This document shows, in pieces, positions 26,129-33,457 of a stretch of DNA of 46,141 bases; position 1 is the first letter of the stretch; each line of letters starts with the position of its first letter. Position numbers and translations under genes: made by a program. The DNA is from Clostridiales bacterium VE202-21 (GTDB lineage: Bacteria; Bacillota; Clostridia; Lachnospirales; Lachnospiraceae): NCBI GenBank assembly GCA_000509105.1, contig BAIF02000048.1:1-46141 (forward strand), written 5' to 3'. A model generated the notes under the pieces. It was not told the DNA's origin. It searched no databases and worked only from the letters and a program-made list of their open reading frames with translations.

Positions 26129-28848
26129 ATAAAAAGGAGATTAGAGACCAGCTGTGCCATCCCCGCAGGGAGACAAGGGGCAGGACGCGATGGTGGTGGT
26201 ACGGCTGTGCGGTAGATAAAGAAGAAATTGTACGGGAACTGGATCTGATGCAGGAGGCCCGGATTGGTGGAGTGGAGCTTCAGATACTTTATCCCCTGCA
26301 GGCGGATGATGAGGCAAAAGGCATACATAATTACGAATATCTGTCGCCGGGATTTATGGATATGATACGGTTTGCGGCGGATGAGGCAGCAAAGAGAGAC
26401 ATGCAGTTTGATCTGACCCTCGGTTCGTCCTGGCCTTTTGGAGGCCCTTTCCTTAAGGAAGAGTTAAGCGGACAGAGCGTTCTGCCGTTTACAATTGATG
26501 TAGAAGGGCCTTGCACTTTTTATAAAGACCTGACTACGGTTATCTATGGAAAAGTAGTCGGGGCGGTGCTTGGTAAGATGGAAGGAGTCAGCATGCTTCC
26601 GGAGACCATTGTGGATATTACGGAGCGGGTGGTGGATAAGTATCTGTTTAACTGGCCCTGGGGTACCGAGATTGGCGAGATCCAGGTGCCGGAAGGGCTG
26701 CACAAGATCGTACTGTTTGTTTCAAGCGATAAGAAACAGCGGGTGCTTAAACCTCTGCGCGGAGGTGACGGGCTGATTATTGACCACAACAGAAAGGAGT
26801 CTCTGCGGGCATTTTTGGAATACGGCGGAGACCCCATTGTGGAAGCCGTGGGAGAGGGGAAGATTCGGAACTTTTTCTGCGATTCCATCGAAGTATTCGG
26901 GCATAACTGGACGGATATTCTCTATGAAGAATTCAAAAAGAGGCGCGGATATGAACTCAGGCCGTATATCTATGCTCTCTGGGGAGAAATCCGCGGGATG
27001 ACAGAGCAGGTAAGATATGATTTTCAGAAGACCATGGCAGAGCTGACGGTGGAGAATTTCTTCCAAGAACTGACAGACTGGTGCCATGAGAAAGGCGCGC
27101 TCTCCAGAATCCAGGCGCATGGAACCTGGGGGGATATCCTGCAGGCATATGGCGCGGCAGATATACCGGAGGGAGAGACCTTCTCGGCCTTTGACAGATA
27201 TGAAGTAAATACGGTGCACAGAAGGCTGGCTGTTTCCGCAGGCCATGTATATCACAGGCCGGTTATTTCTAATGAATCTTTTACATGGCTCCGTTTTCCG
27301 CGCTTTGTGGTATCACTTGAGAATATCAAGGCGGCCGCAGACAGCATATTCCTGGATGGAATCAACCAGATTGTCAATCACGGCTATGGCTACAGCAGGG
27401 CGGATGGGGATGAGATGCTGGCTTTTTATGCATCTACCAACATCAACCATACAAATACATGGTGGAAATACTATAAATATATCAGCGTTTATATCAACCG
27501 GGTATGTGACTTCTTGCAGCGCGGCGAGGCAGTTGTTACGACGGCGGTCTATCTTCCCCAGCATGATATCTGGGCGGAGACGCCCCTTGCGGATACGCAT
27601 ATGTGCATGAAGCTGGATGAGAGACTGGATGCGGCCTGTGTAGATGCGGTCCATAAAGCGGGATACTGGTTTGACTATGTAAATGACGATGTACTGGAAC
27701 ATTGGGATGCATATCCGTACGACACCCTGATCCTTATAGAATGTGACAGTATTCCGGCCGGTACAATGAGAAGAATCCGGGAATTCGCGGAGCATGGCGG
27801 TAAGGTGATTGCAGCAGACCGGCTTCCGAAGAAATCCTGCGGACGCATTGGGTACGAGGAAAATACAGAAGAGGTCCTGAAGATTGGAAATGAACTGCAA
27901 AGCTGCGGCAGAGTGGCAGTTACGGCAGATAAATATGGCAGCCTCATCGCGGAACTGCGCAGGGGGAAAGTACCGGATGTCAGGATCGGCATGCACCCTG
28001 ATATGGTGGGATATGTGCATCGCAGAACAGAGACGGAAGATATTTATTTTATATCTAATATCAATCAAAAAGGATATGAAGAAACTATAAAATTTACAAA
28101 TACAAGAAATGGGTTCTGTGTGTTTGATCCCATGAGCGGTCAGGAAAAAGCGGTACGGTCTGTATTGGAAGATATAGACGGAATAGAAGTTAAATTATAT
28201 CTGGAAGCATTTCAATCCCTGATCTTTGTATTTGGCAGCGGGATGGAACAGCCGTTGACTGAGACAGAGCCTGAGGAGAGCGGACTGCTGGATATTTCCT
28301 GCGGATGGACGTTGGAAGTACCGGAAAGATCTGTACAGAGAAGCTATGACCAGCTGGAAAGCTGGGAACAGGAGCCGGAGCTTAAGTACTATTCTGGAAG
28401 CGGCAAATATGAGAAAGTGTTCCGGATTACGGAAGGACAGTGGAAGAAATTTTCCGTCCAGGACAGGATTCTGCTGCAGCTTGAACATGTTGGGGAAACA
28501 GCGGAAATCTATGTGAATGGCCGACTGGCAGATACCCTGATTAAACGTCCTTATCAGGCGGATATTACCGGATTGTTGCAGGTGGGAGAGAACAAAATTG
28601 AAATTGTCGCTGTAAACCTGTTAATTAACAGAATGATAGATCCGGGATATCCGGAAAAAGAGCTGGAAAAGATGATCCCCCAGTGGCCATATGCGACCGG
28701 CGGGCTGGATCAGTGCAGAAAAGAAAGGCTTTTTAACTGGCGGGAGAGAGACATGATCACGGAACCGCTTCCATCCGGGCTTTGGGGGAAGATTCAGATC
28801 TTGGGCCTGAGACAGAAGCATAAAGTATACCCGCAGGGCACCCCGTAA
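26125..28848 (+). CDS. Large glycoside hydrolase, GH106-like (alpha-L-rhamnosidase-type)
   Basis: 907 aa. The N-terminus RTRWWWYGCAVDKEEIVREL followed by ARIGGVELQ and FDLTLGSSWPFGGP is characteristic of GH106-like proteins. Later segments (FFCDSIEVFGHNW, FEEFKKRRGYEL-like region, KAAADSIFLDGINQIVNHGY) fit the same barrel, and residues about 730-890 form a jelly-roll carbohydrate module (EVPERSV, AEIYVNGRLADTLI, NKIEIVAVNLL). There is no signal peptide. The start is TTG 26125, with AGGGAGGG about 8 nt upstream; it overlaps the previous stop. The last residues VYPQGTP and the stop codon fall inside the first unit of a 67-bp structured repeat, so the C-terminus was probably rewritten by that element. 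Rhamnose specificity is inferred from family only. Confidence 0.75.
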   Translation: MNKKEIRDQLCHPRRETRGRTRWWWYGCAVDKEEIVRELDLMQEARIGGVELQILYPLQADDEAKGIHNYEYLSPGFMDMIRFAADEAAKRDMQFDLTLGSSWPFGGPFLKEELSGQSVLPFTIDVEGPCTFYKDLTTVIYGKVVGAVLGKMEGVSMLPETIVDITERVVDKYLFNWPWGTEIGEIQVPEGLHKIVLFVSSDKKQRVLKPLRGGDGLIIDHNRKESLRAFLEYGGDPIVEAVGEGKIRNFFCDSIEVFGHNWTDILYEEFKKRRGYELRPYIYALWGEIRGMTEQVRYDFQKTMAELTVENFFQELTDWCHEKGALSRIQAHGTWGDILQAYGAADIPEGETFSAFDRYEVNTVHRRLAVSAGHVYHRPVISNESFTWLRFPRFVVSLENIKAAADSIFLDGINQIVNHGYGYSRADGDEMLAFYASTNINHTNTWWKYYKYISVYINRVCDFLQRGEAVVTTAVYLPQHDIWAETPLADTHMCMKLDERLDAACVDAVHKAGYWFDYVNDDVLEHWDAYPYDTLILIECDSIPAGTMRRIREFAEHGGKVIAADRLPKKSCGRIGYEENTEEVLKIGNELQSCGRVAVTADKYGSLIAELRRGKVPDVRIGMHPDMVGYVHRRTETEDIYFISNINQKGYEETIKFTNTRNGFCVFDPMSGQEKAVRSVLEDIDGIEVKLYLEAFQSLIFVFGSGMEQPLTETEPEESGLLDISCGWTLEVPERSVQRSYDQLESWEQEPELKYYSGSGKYEKVFRITEGQWKKFSVQDRILLQLEHVGETAEIYVNGRLADTLIKRPYQADITGLLQVGENKIEIVAVNLLINRMIDPGYPEKELEKMIPQWPYATGGLDQCRKERLFNWRERDMITEPLPSGLWGKIQILGLRQKHKVYPQGTP

Positions 28849-28975
28849 TACATGCCCTGCGGGCGGGTCTGCAGCAAAGCTGCAGAATAAGGTATACCCA
28901 AAGGGCACCCCGTAATTCATGCCCTGCGGGCGGATCCGCAGAAAACTGCGGAACAATGTATAGAATACACTGCAG
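28825..28975 (+). repeat. Tandem 67-bp double-hairpin element (CCCGTAAT family), two copies plus remnant
   Basis: Unit 1 starts at 28825 and unit 2 at 28892, both with GTATACCC. Each has hairpin 1 with a 12-nt loop (CCCCGTAATACA or CCCCGTAATTCA): stems GCAGGGCA/TGCCCTGC (28833-28860) and AGGGCA/TGCCCT (28902-28925). Hairpin 2 follows: TCTGCAGC-AAA-GCTGCAGA (28868-28886) and TCCGCAG-AAAA-CTGCGGA (28935-28952). A partial third unit begins with GTATA at 28958. Loops are conserved and stems change in pairs. Unit 1 overlaps the 3-prime end of the GH106-like gene. No promoter or open frame was seen in the rest of the gap to 29063. Confidence 0.85.
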
Positions 28976-29063
28976 GGGAGCTGTGAAAAGCGCAAGATGC
29001 AGGATGTTGCTGCATGGAGGTTTTAAACACTTTCCGGGGCAGATGTGAAAAGGAGTGGTTGGT

Positions 29064-30115
29064 ATGGCAGAGCAGAATACAATGTGGGCGCTGGTGAAGG
29101 AAAAACCGGAACCGGGGCTTTGGATGAGACGCGTGGAGATTCCGCAGGTCGGTAAGAACGAGGTAAAGATCAAGATCCTGAAAACTTCCATCTGCGGAAC
29201 GGATGTACATATATACAACTGGAACAAATGGGCGCAGGAGACAATCCCGATCGGCCTGACGGCAGGCATGAGTATGTCGGAGAGATCGTTGAAACCGGTG
29301 AAAATGTAGAGGGGTTCTATGTCGGAGAAAAGGTATCCGGAGAGGGCCACATTGTCTGTGGCAAATGCAGGAACTGTCTGGCAGGCCTTCCCCATCTCTG
29401 CAGGAACACGCAGGGAGTTGGAGTAAACCGGAATGGGGCGTTTGCGGAGTATCTTGTAATCCCTGCTACGAATGTGTGGAAGTGTTCTCCTCAGATCAAA
29501 GAAGAATTGTATTCCTGCTTTGATCCGCTGGGAAATGCGGTGCATACGGCGCTGTCCTTTAACGAAATCGGCGAAGATGTCCTGATAACAGGGGCGGGCC
29601 CCATCGGAATTATGGCGGCTGCGATCAGTAAGCATGTGGGGGCCAGGTATGTAGTGATTACGGATGTGAATGAATACCGTCTTGCGCTTGCCAGGGAAAT
29701 GGGGGCCAGCCGCGCCGTCAATATCGCAAAAGAGAATCTGAAAGACGTGATGTATGAGCTGGGGATGAAGGAAGGATTCGATGTGGGGCTGGAAATGTCC
29801 GGAAATGAAGCCGGCTTTAATGATATGGTCAATAATATGAAAAATGGCGGAAAAATTGCGCTGCTTGGACTTCAGAAATCCAATGCCCGGATCGACTGGA
29901 GCAAGGTGATCTTTAACGGTCTGACCATCAAGGGGATTTACGGAAGAGAAATGTGGGAGACATGGTACAAGATGGATACTATGCTTCAGAGCGGGCTGGA
30001 CATTGAACGAATTATTACTCATAGGTTCGATATTAAGGACTACGAAGAGGGATTTGCCGTTATGAACAGCGGAAATTCCGGCAAAGTAGTATTGGACTGG
30101 ACATCTTTGTATTAG
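29064..30115 (+). pseudogene. tdh: L-threonine 3-dehydrogenase, single-base frameshift
   Basis: Two frames join to a 350-aa zinc alcohol dehydrogenase very close to E. coli Tdh, e.g. [62 protein letters not shown] and [16 protein letters not shown]. The frame breaks near 29267, where GCAGGCATGAGTATGTC should read GGCCATGAG; one C is missing exactly at the conserved GHEYVGE motif that carries a zinc ligand and the catalytic Glu. Tdh oxidises threonine to 2-amino-3-ketobutyrate, which the downstream kbl product cleaves to glycine and acetyl-CoA. GGAG lies 8 nt before ATG 29064. If the base is truly missing, no active enzyme is made. Confidence 0.9.
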
Positions 30116-30126
30116 TGCACACTTTA

Positions 30127-30179
30127 TTGCAGCTTGCTGCAAATCCTTTCAAAGGGCAAAAATTACGGGCTGTCCTTTG
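30127..30179 (-). repeat. Inverted third copy of the CCCGTAAT double-hairpin element
   Basis: Read on the minus strand, hairpin 1 is CAAAGGACA/TGCCCTTTG (30179-30150) around a 12-nt loop starting GCCCGTAAT, and hairpin 2 is TTGCAGC-AA-GCTGCAA (30142-30127). Order, loop length and loop sequence match the units at 28825-28957. It sits between tdh and kbl. Confidence 0.75.
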
Positions 30180-30323
30180 GACATGATTGAAAATTCATTT
30201 GCCCTGCCGGTTGTCCGGTTAAGCGGGAATGCTCATATAATAACAGTTTATTCTTGCATGAACTGTTACGATTATACACGTTTTAGCGGTATAGAATATA
30301 TTGATTTTGGGAGGAAGACTGAA

Positions 30324-31511
30324 ATGAAAAAAGAGGACGCTCTTGCATACTATAAAAAAGAAGTGGATGATATAAAAGAAGCCGGCCTGTTCAAGGGTGA
30401 AAAGCTGATCACATCACCGCAGGGGGCTAAAGTAAAACTGGAGGACGGCCGGGAGCTGCTGAATATGTGTGCCAATAATTACCTTGGACTTGCCAATGAC
30501 TCCAGGGTCATGGCAGCTGCTGCAAAATCCTATGAGGAAAGGGGATATGGGCTTTCTTCTGTAAGATTTATCTGCGGGACGCAGGATGTGCATAAAGAGC
30601 TGGAGGCTGCCATCAGCCGCTTTTTCGGTACGGAGGATACAATTTTGTATTCATCTTGTTTTGATGCTAACGGCGGGCTGTTTGAGACCATTCTGACATC
30701 GGATGACGCAGTGATCAGTGATGAGCTGAACCACGCCAGTATCATCGACGGCGTGCGTCTGTGCAAGGCAAAACGATTCCGGTATAAGAACAACGATATG
30801 GAAGACCTGCGGGAACAGCTGAAAGCAGCGGATGAAGCGGGTGCAAGAATCAAACTGATTGCTACGGACGGCGTTTTTTCCATGGACGGTATCATTGCGG
30901 ATCTGAAGGGGATCTGCGATCTGGCGGACGAATATCAGGCGCTCGTAATGGTGGATGACAGCCATTCGGCCGGTTTTGTGGGCAGGACAGGGCGCGGAAC
31001 AGCGGAACACTGTGGAACAGAAGGCAGAGTGGATGTGATCACAGGTACCCTGGGAAAGGCTCTGGGCGGAGCATCCGGCGGGTATACCACCGGCAGAAAA
31101 GAGATCATAGATCTGCTGCGCCAGCGCAGCCGCCCTTACCTTTTTTCAAATACACTTGCACCGGCTATTGCCAAAGCCAGCCTGGAAGTATTTCGGATAC
31201 TGGAGAGCGATACTTCTCTGAGGGATCACCTGGAAGAGATCACGGCTTATTACAGAAAAGAGATGACAGAGGCAGGATTCGATATTATTGAGAGTACACA
31301 TCCGATTGTGCCGGTAATGCTTTATGATGAGAAGCTGGCGGGGGAAATGGCGGCTAAGATGATGGAGAAAGGGATTTATGTCGTGGCTTTTTCTTATCCG
31401 GTGGTGCCTAAGGGGAAGGCGCGGATCAGAACACAGGTTAGTGCGGGACATACGAAAGAGGATATTGATTATATCGTGAAGTGCTTTAAGGAGGTCAGGG
31501 ATGAGGTCTAA
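30324..31511 (+). CDS. kbl: 2-amino-3-ketobutyrate CoA ligase (glycine C-acetyltransferase)
   Basis: 395 aa, the family's usual length (about 398 in E. coli). It is a fold-type I PLP enzyme of the alpha-oxoamine synthase group: [50 protein letters not shown], the DDSHSAGF segment, and the PLP lysine in [16 protein letters not shown]. It converts 2-amino-3-ketobutyrate and CoA to glycine and acetyl-CoA. The start is ATG 30324 because GGGAGGA lies upstream; the in-frame extension to 30177 has no ribosome site and crosses the repeat element. It pairs with the upstream (frameshifted) tdh for threonine catabolism. Confidence 0.93.
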   Translation: MKKEDALAYYKKEVDDIKEAGLFKGEKLITSPQGAKVKLEDGRELLNMCANNYLGLANDSRVMAAAAKSYEERGYGLSSVRFICGTQDVHKELEAAISRFFGTEDTILYSSCFDANGGLFETILTSDDAVISDELNHASIIDGVRLCKAKRFRYKNNDMEDLREQLKAADEAGARIKLIATDGVFSMDGIIADLKGICDLADEYQALVMVDDSHSAGFVGRTGRGTAEHCGTEGRVDVITGTLGKALGGASGGYTTGRKEIIDLLRQRSRPYLFSNTLAPAIAKASLEVFRILESDTSLRDHLEEITAYYRKEMTEAGFDIIESTHPIVPVMLYDEKLAGEMAAKMMEKGIYVVAFSYPVVPKGKARIRTQVSAGHTKEDIDYIVKCFKEVRDEV

Positions 31512-31628
31512 GGGGGACGCTGAGTGAAAGGCGAGTCTGGTTCCCTCCGGGGAAGTGTATGCCATGTCAATGTCCTTTCCGTTCACGAAGAATCCGTAAG
31601 CGAAAAAACAGGGAATATGGAGGGTGTT

Positions 31629-31674
31629 TGCCGCAGTTGGCCCGAATGCTGATGCATTCGCGCCGCCGGCGGCA
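31629..31674. repeat. YRAT-loop hairpin element (copy 4)
   Basis: Outer stem TGCCGC (31629-31634)/GCGGCA (31669-31674) encloses CGAATGC-TGAT-GCATTCG (31643-31660). Compared with copy 1 (CGAAAGC-CGAT-GCTTTCG) the stem differs by a compensated pair. Flanking arms, if any, are weak here. The remainder of the 529-bp gap to 32040 holds the promoter and the RAT-like/terminator region. Confidence 0.6.
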
Positions 31675-31880
31675 TCCGGGCGGGAGGGCGGCGTCACGGG
31701 AAAGGCGTATTTGGGTGGGCTATTTGGAGCCTTTTGGATTGAGATATTTCTGTTAAAGAACATGGAGTGGTACTGAATTTTTAAGATTAACCGGGAAGCA
31801 AGGTGGATGTGGAAATTAATGGATGCTGGTTTTGTGGGATGTGCATAAATTGGGGGCGGTAAAATAGGTAGTTTTTACTA

Positions 31881-31909
31881 TTGTTTTTTTGGCTTTGATT
31901 TGTTATAGT
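31881..31909 (+). promoter_or_regulatory. Promoter of the BglG-type antiterminator gene
   Basis: TTGTTT (31881-31886), a 17-bp spacer and TATAGT (31904-31909), with a TGT extended -10. Transcription would start about 20 nt before the RAT-like site. Confidence 0.65.
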
Positions 31910-31935
31910 ACTTTTTGTAAGAAAATTGATTATAT

Positions 31936-32022
31936 GGAATGTTATGATTCAGTTCAGCATGATCCGTTAAGATGTTTATTTCATAGTTTATATGGAATCG
32001 TCGTACGGGTCTTTTTTTATTT
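31936..32022 (+). promoter_or_regulatory. RAT-like antiterminator site overlapping a terminator, upstream of bglG-type gene
   Basis: A 30-nt site (31936-31965) starts GGAATGTTATGATT and ends GCATGATCC, matching the RAT pattern GGA-TGTTA...GCA-A..CC. Its 3-prime end GATCCGT (31961-31967) also pairs with ACGGGTC (32005-32011, one G-U), followed by TTTTTTTATTTT. The two folds exclude each other, the classic BglG/LicT switch. A nearly identical site lies at 33014-33043. Confidence 0.8.
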
Positions 32023-32040
32023 TACTTTGGGGGAAAGCAG

Positions 32041-32892
32041 ATGAAGATTTCCAGAGTTTTGAATAACAGTTGTGTGATTGTGTTAGATGATAATGAGAAA
32101 GAGCTGGTTCTTTTGGGGAATGGGATTGGGTATGCTAAGCGGCCGAAGGATACGGTGGATAAGACCAAGGTTGAGAAGGTTTTTGTTCTGCAGGAGGGGC
32201 AGCATGTGGAAAGGTTTGCGGAGCTGCTGGAACGGGTGCCGGATGGGATCGTAGATCTTGCGGAGGAATTGATTGAGATGGCACATGACTGGCTGGGGAC
32301 GGAACTGGATGAGTCTATTCATATTTCGCTGCCCGATCATATTGCGGGGGCGGTGGATAATTATAAGAATGATGTGGTATTACACAATACATTGCTTTTG
32401 GAAATAAAAAAGTTTTATGAGAAAGAATATCGTATCGGAGAGGCGGGGCTGAATTTGATTGAGGAACGCCTGGGAATCCGAATGGCCGAGGATGAGGCGG
32501 GGTTTATTGCAATGCATTTTGTGAATGCCCAGTCTAATTCGGAAAATGACCAGACCAGGGCAGTGATTACGCTGGTGGATGAGATGGACCGGATTATTTC
32601 GCAGTATTTTGGTAAGAAGATGGCGGCTTTGGATAAGAATTCTCTGATTTATTGCAGATATATGACTCATTTGAAATTCTTTGCGCAAAGGGTGCTTACC
32701 AAGACTTATTTTGAAGAGAATGATGTGAAGCCGCTGAACCTTACGCTGAGGAAATATAAAGAAGAGTACGCATGCAGCAAGAAGGTGTGCGGGTTTATTG
32801 AGAAGAAATATAATTACGAAGTAAATGAGGACGAGGTGCTGTATCTGACTGTGCACCTGGTACAGATAATGAACAGGAAGCAGCAGGTGTAG
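32041..32892 (+). CDS. BglG/LicT-family transcription antiterminator
   Basis: 283 aa. An N-terminal RNA-binding CAT domain (KISRVLNNSCVIVLDDNEKE through GIGYAKR, about 1-55) is followed by two PTS regulation domains. The regulatory histidines fall at H100 (SLPDHI), H159 (AMHF), H210 (THLKFF) and H272 (VHLVQ), the four positions known from LicT. In such proteins the cognate EIIB phosphorylates PRD1 to inhibit, and HPr phosphorylates PRD2 to activate. The unphosphorylated-PRD1 dimer binds the RAT hairpin and prevents termination. RAT-like sites lie before this gene and before the PTS operon, so it should control both. GGGGGAAAGCAG precedes the ATG. Confidence 0.92.
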   Translation: MKISRVLNNSCVIVLDDNEKELVLLGNGIGYAKRPKDTVDKTKVEKVFVLQEGQHVERFAELLERVPDGIVDLAEELIEMAHDWLGTELDESIHISLPDHIAGAVDNYKNDVVLHNTLLLEIKKFYEKEYRIGEAGLNLIEERLGIRMAEDEAGFIAMHFVNAQSNSENDQTRAVITLVDEMDRIISQYFGKKMAALDKNSLIYCRYMTHLKFFAQRVLTKTYFEENDVKPLNLTLRKYKEEYACSKKVCGFIEKKYNYEVNEDEVLYLTVHLVQIMNRKQQV

Positions 32893-32917
32893 AATGCTGC
32901 GTGTTACTATTCACGGG

Positions 32918-32939
32918 GCCGTGCACCAAGCTGCACGGC
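32918..32939 (+). terminator. Hairpin after the antiterminator gene
   Basis: GCCGTGCA (32918-32925) pairs perfectly with TGCACGGC (32932-32939). There is no T-run, so termination is uncertain. Confidence 0.35.
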
Positions 32940-32970
32940 ATTCGAGACAATAAAGTAGTGGGGGCGGCAG

Positions 32971-32999
32971 ATGACATGAGGGGCCGCTGGAAGTATAAG
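32971..32999 (+). promoter_or_regulatory. Promoter of the beta-glucoside-type PTS operon
   Basis: ATGACA (32971-32976), a 17-bp spacer and TATAAG (32994-32999) lie 15 bp before the second RAT-like site. Confidence 0.6.
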
Positions 33000-33013
33000 T
33001 AGATAGTGAAACA

Positions 33014-33097
33014 GGAATGTTATGATTTAGTTCAGCATGATCCGGATAACCAAGGGGGGCGATTTAAACTGCCGCTAGGTTTTCTGGGTCATTTTTA
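33014..33097 (+). promoter_or_regulatory. RAT-like antiterminator site overlapping a terminator, upstream of the PTS operon
   Basis: A 30-nt site (33014-33043) differs from the one at 31936 at one base and again ends GCATGATCC. GATCCGGATAACC (33039-33051) pairs with GGTTTTCTGGGTC (33078-33090) at 12 of 13 positions including two G-U, followed by ATTTTTATAT. Binding of the BglG-type protein to the RAT would release transcription into the leader and PTS genes. Confidence 0.8.
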
Positions 33098-33262
33098 TAT
33101 ATAATAGAAACGTGCTTAGCATTTTCCTATTATATAAAACCCTCTGGGGGATGCACACGCCTCGATAAGGTATATAGCAGCAAGGCAGTATCGCGGCGGC
33201 GCCAAAATGTGCAAGCCCCTTATGAGTGAGGGGATGGGGAGTTGAAACGGGCTTGGCCACAT
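33098..33262 (+). ncRNA. Candidate structured RNA in the PTS leader (possibly raiA-like)
   Basis: This stretch is dense in nested complementarity: TATATAATAG (33098-33107)/CTATTATATA (33127-33136), perfect; GCACA (33153-33157)/TGTGC (33208-33212) enclosing CGATA (33163-33167)/TATCG (33189-33193); AAGCCC (33213-33218)/GGGCTT (33249-33254), with alternative CCCCT/AGGGG pairing inside. No convincing gene overlaps it. A TATAAT at 33100-33105 lacks a -35. The multi-helix plan and the conserved-looking unpaired pieces (CCTCTGGGGGATGC, GAGTTGAAACGG) suggest a named clostridial RNA class; raiA is my best guess, weakly held. Confidence 0.5.
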
Positions 33263-33266
33263 TGTT

Positions 33267-33457
33267 ATCATCAGGTCATTTTATATGACCTGCAGCTGAT
33301 GCTTCCGGGCATCTGTAAACTTGGGAAATACCGCTGTTACGGTGTTTTAAGGTCTCCTGCAGGGACGGATAGATTTCACTTCGGACATGTGATGTTCTAA
33401 GGAAACACAAGAGATAAGTTTAAACAATTTATCAGGAAGAAAGAGAGGAAGAGAATT
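33267..33457 (+). promoter_or_regulatory. Remaining PTS leader: hairpin AGGTCAT/ATGACCT and shorter stems
   Basis: AGGTCAT (33273-33279) pairs with ATGACCT (33285-33291) inside CATCA/TGATG flanks. Further short stems follow (ACCG/CGGT near 33332-33345). No consensus promoter or open frame was found; the EIIBC gene's site GAAAGAGAGGAAGAG lies at the end. Confidence 0.35.

Noticed and set aside
28757..30142. 461-aa minus-strand frame opposite tdh
   Set aside because: It is an antisense shadow of the conserved tdh sequence and crosses the repeat elements.
33075..33260. 61-aa minus-strand frame over the PTS leader
   Set aside because: It overlaps the structured RNA candidate and has no ribosome site.
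33098..33262. tRNA or tmRNA in the PTS leader
   Set aside because: GAGTTGAAACGG loosely recalls a T-arm, but there is no acceptor stem, CCA end or tag reading frame.
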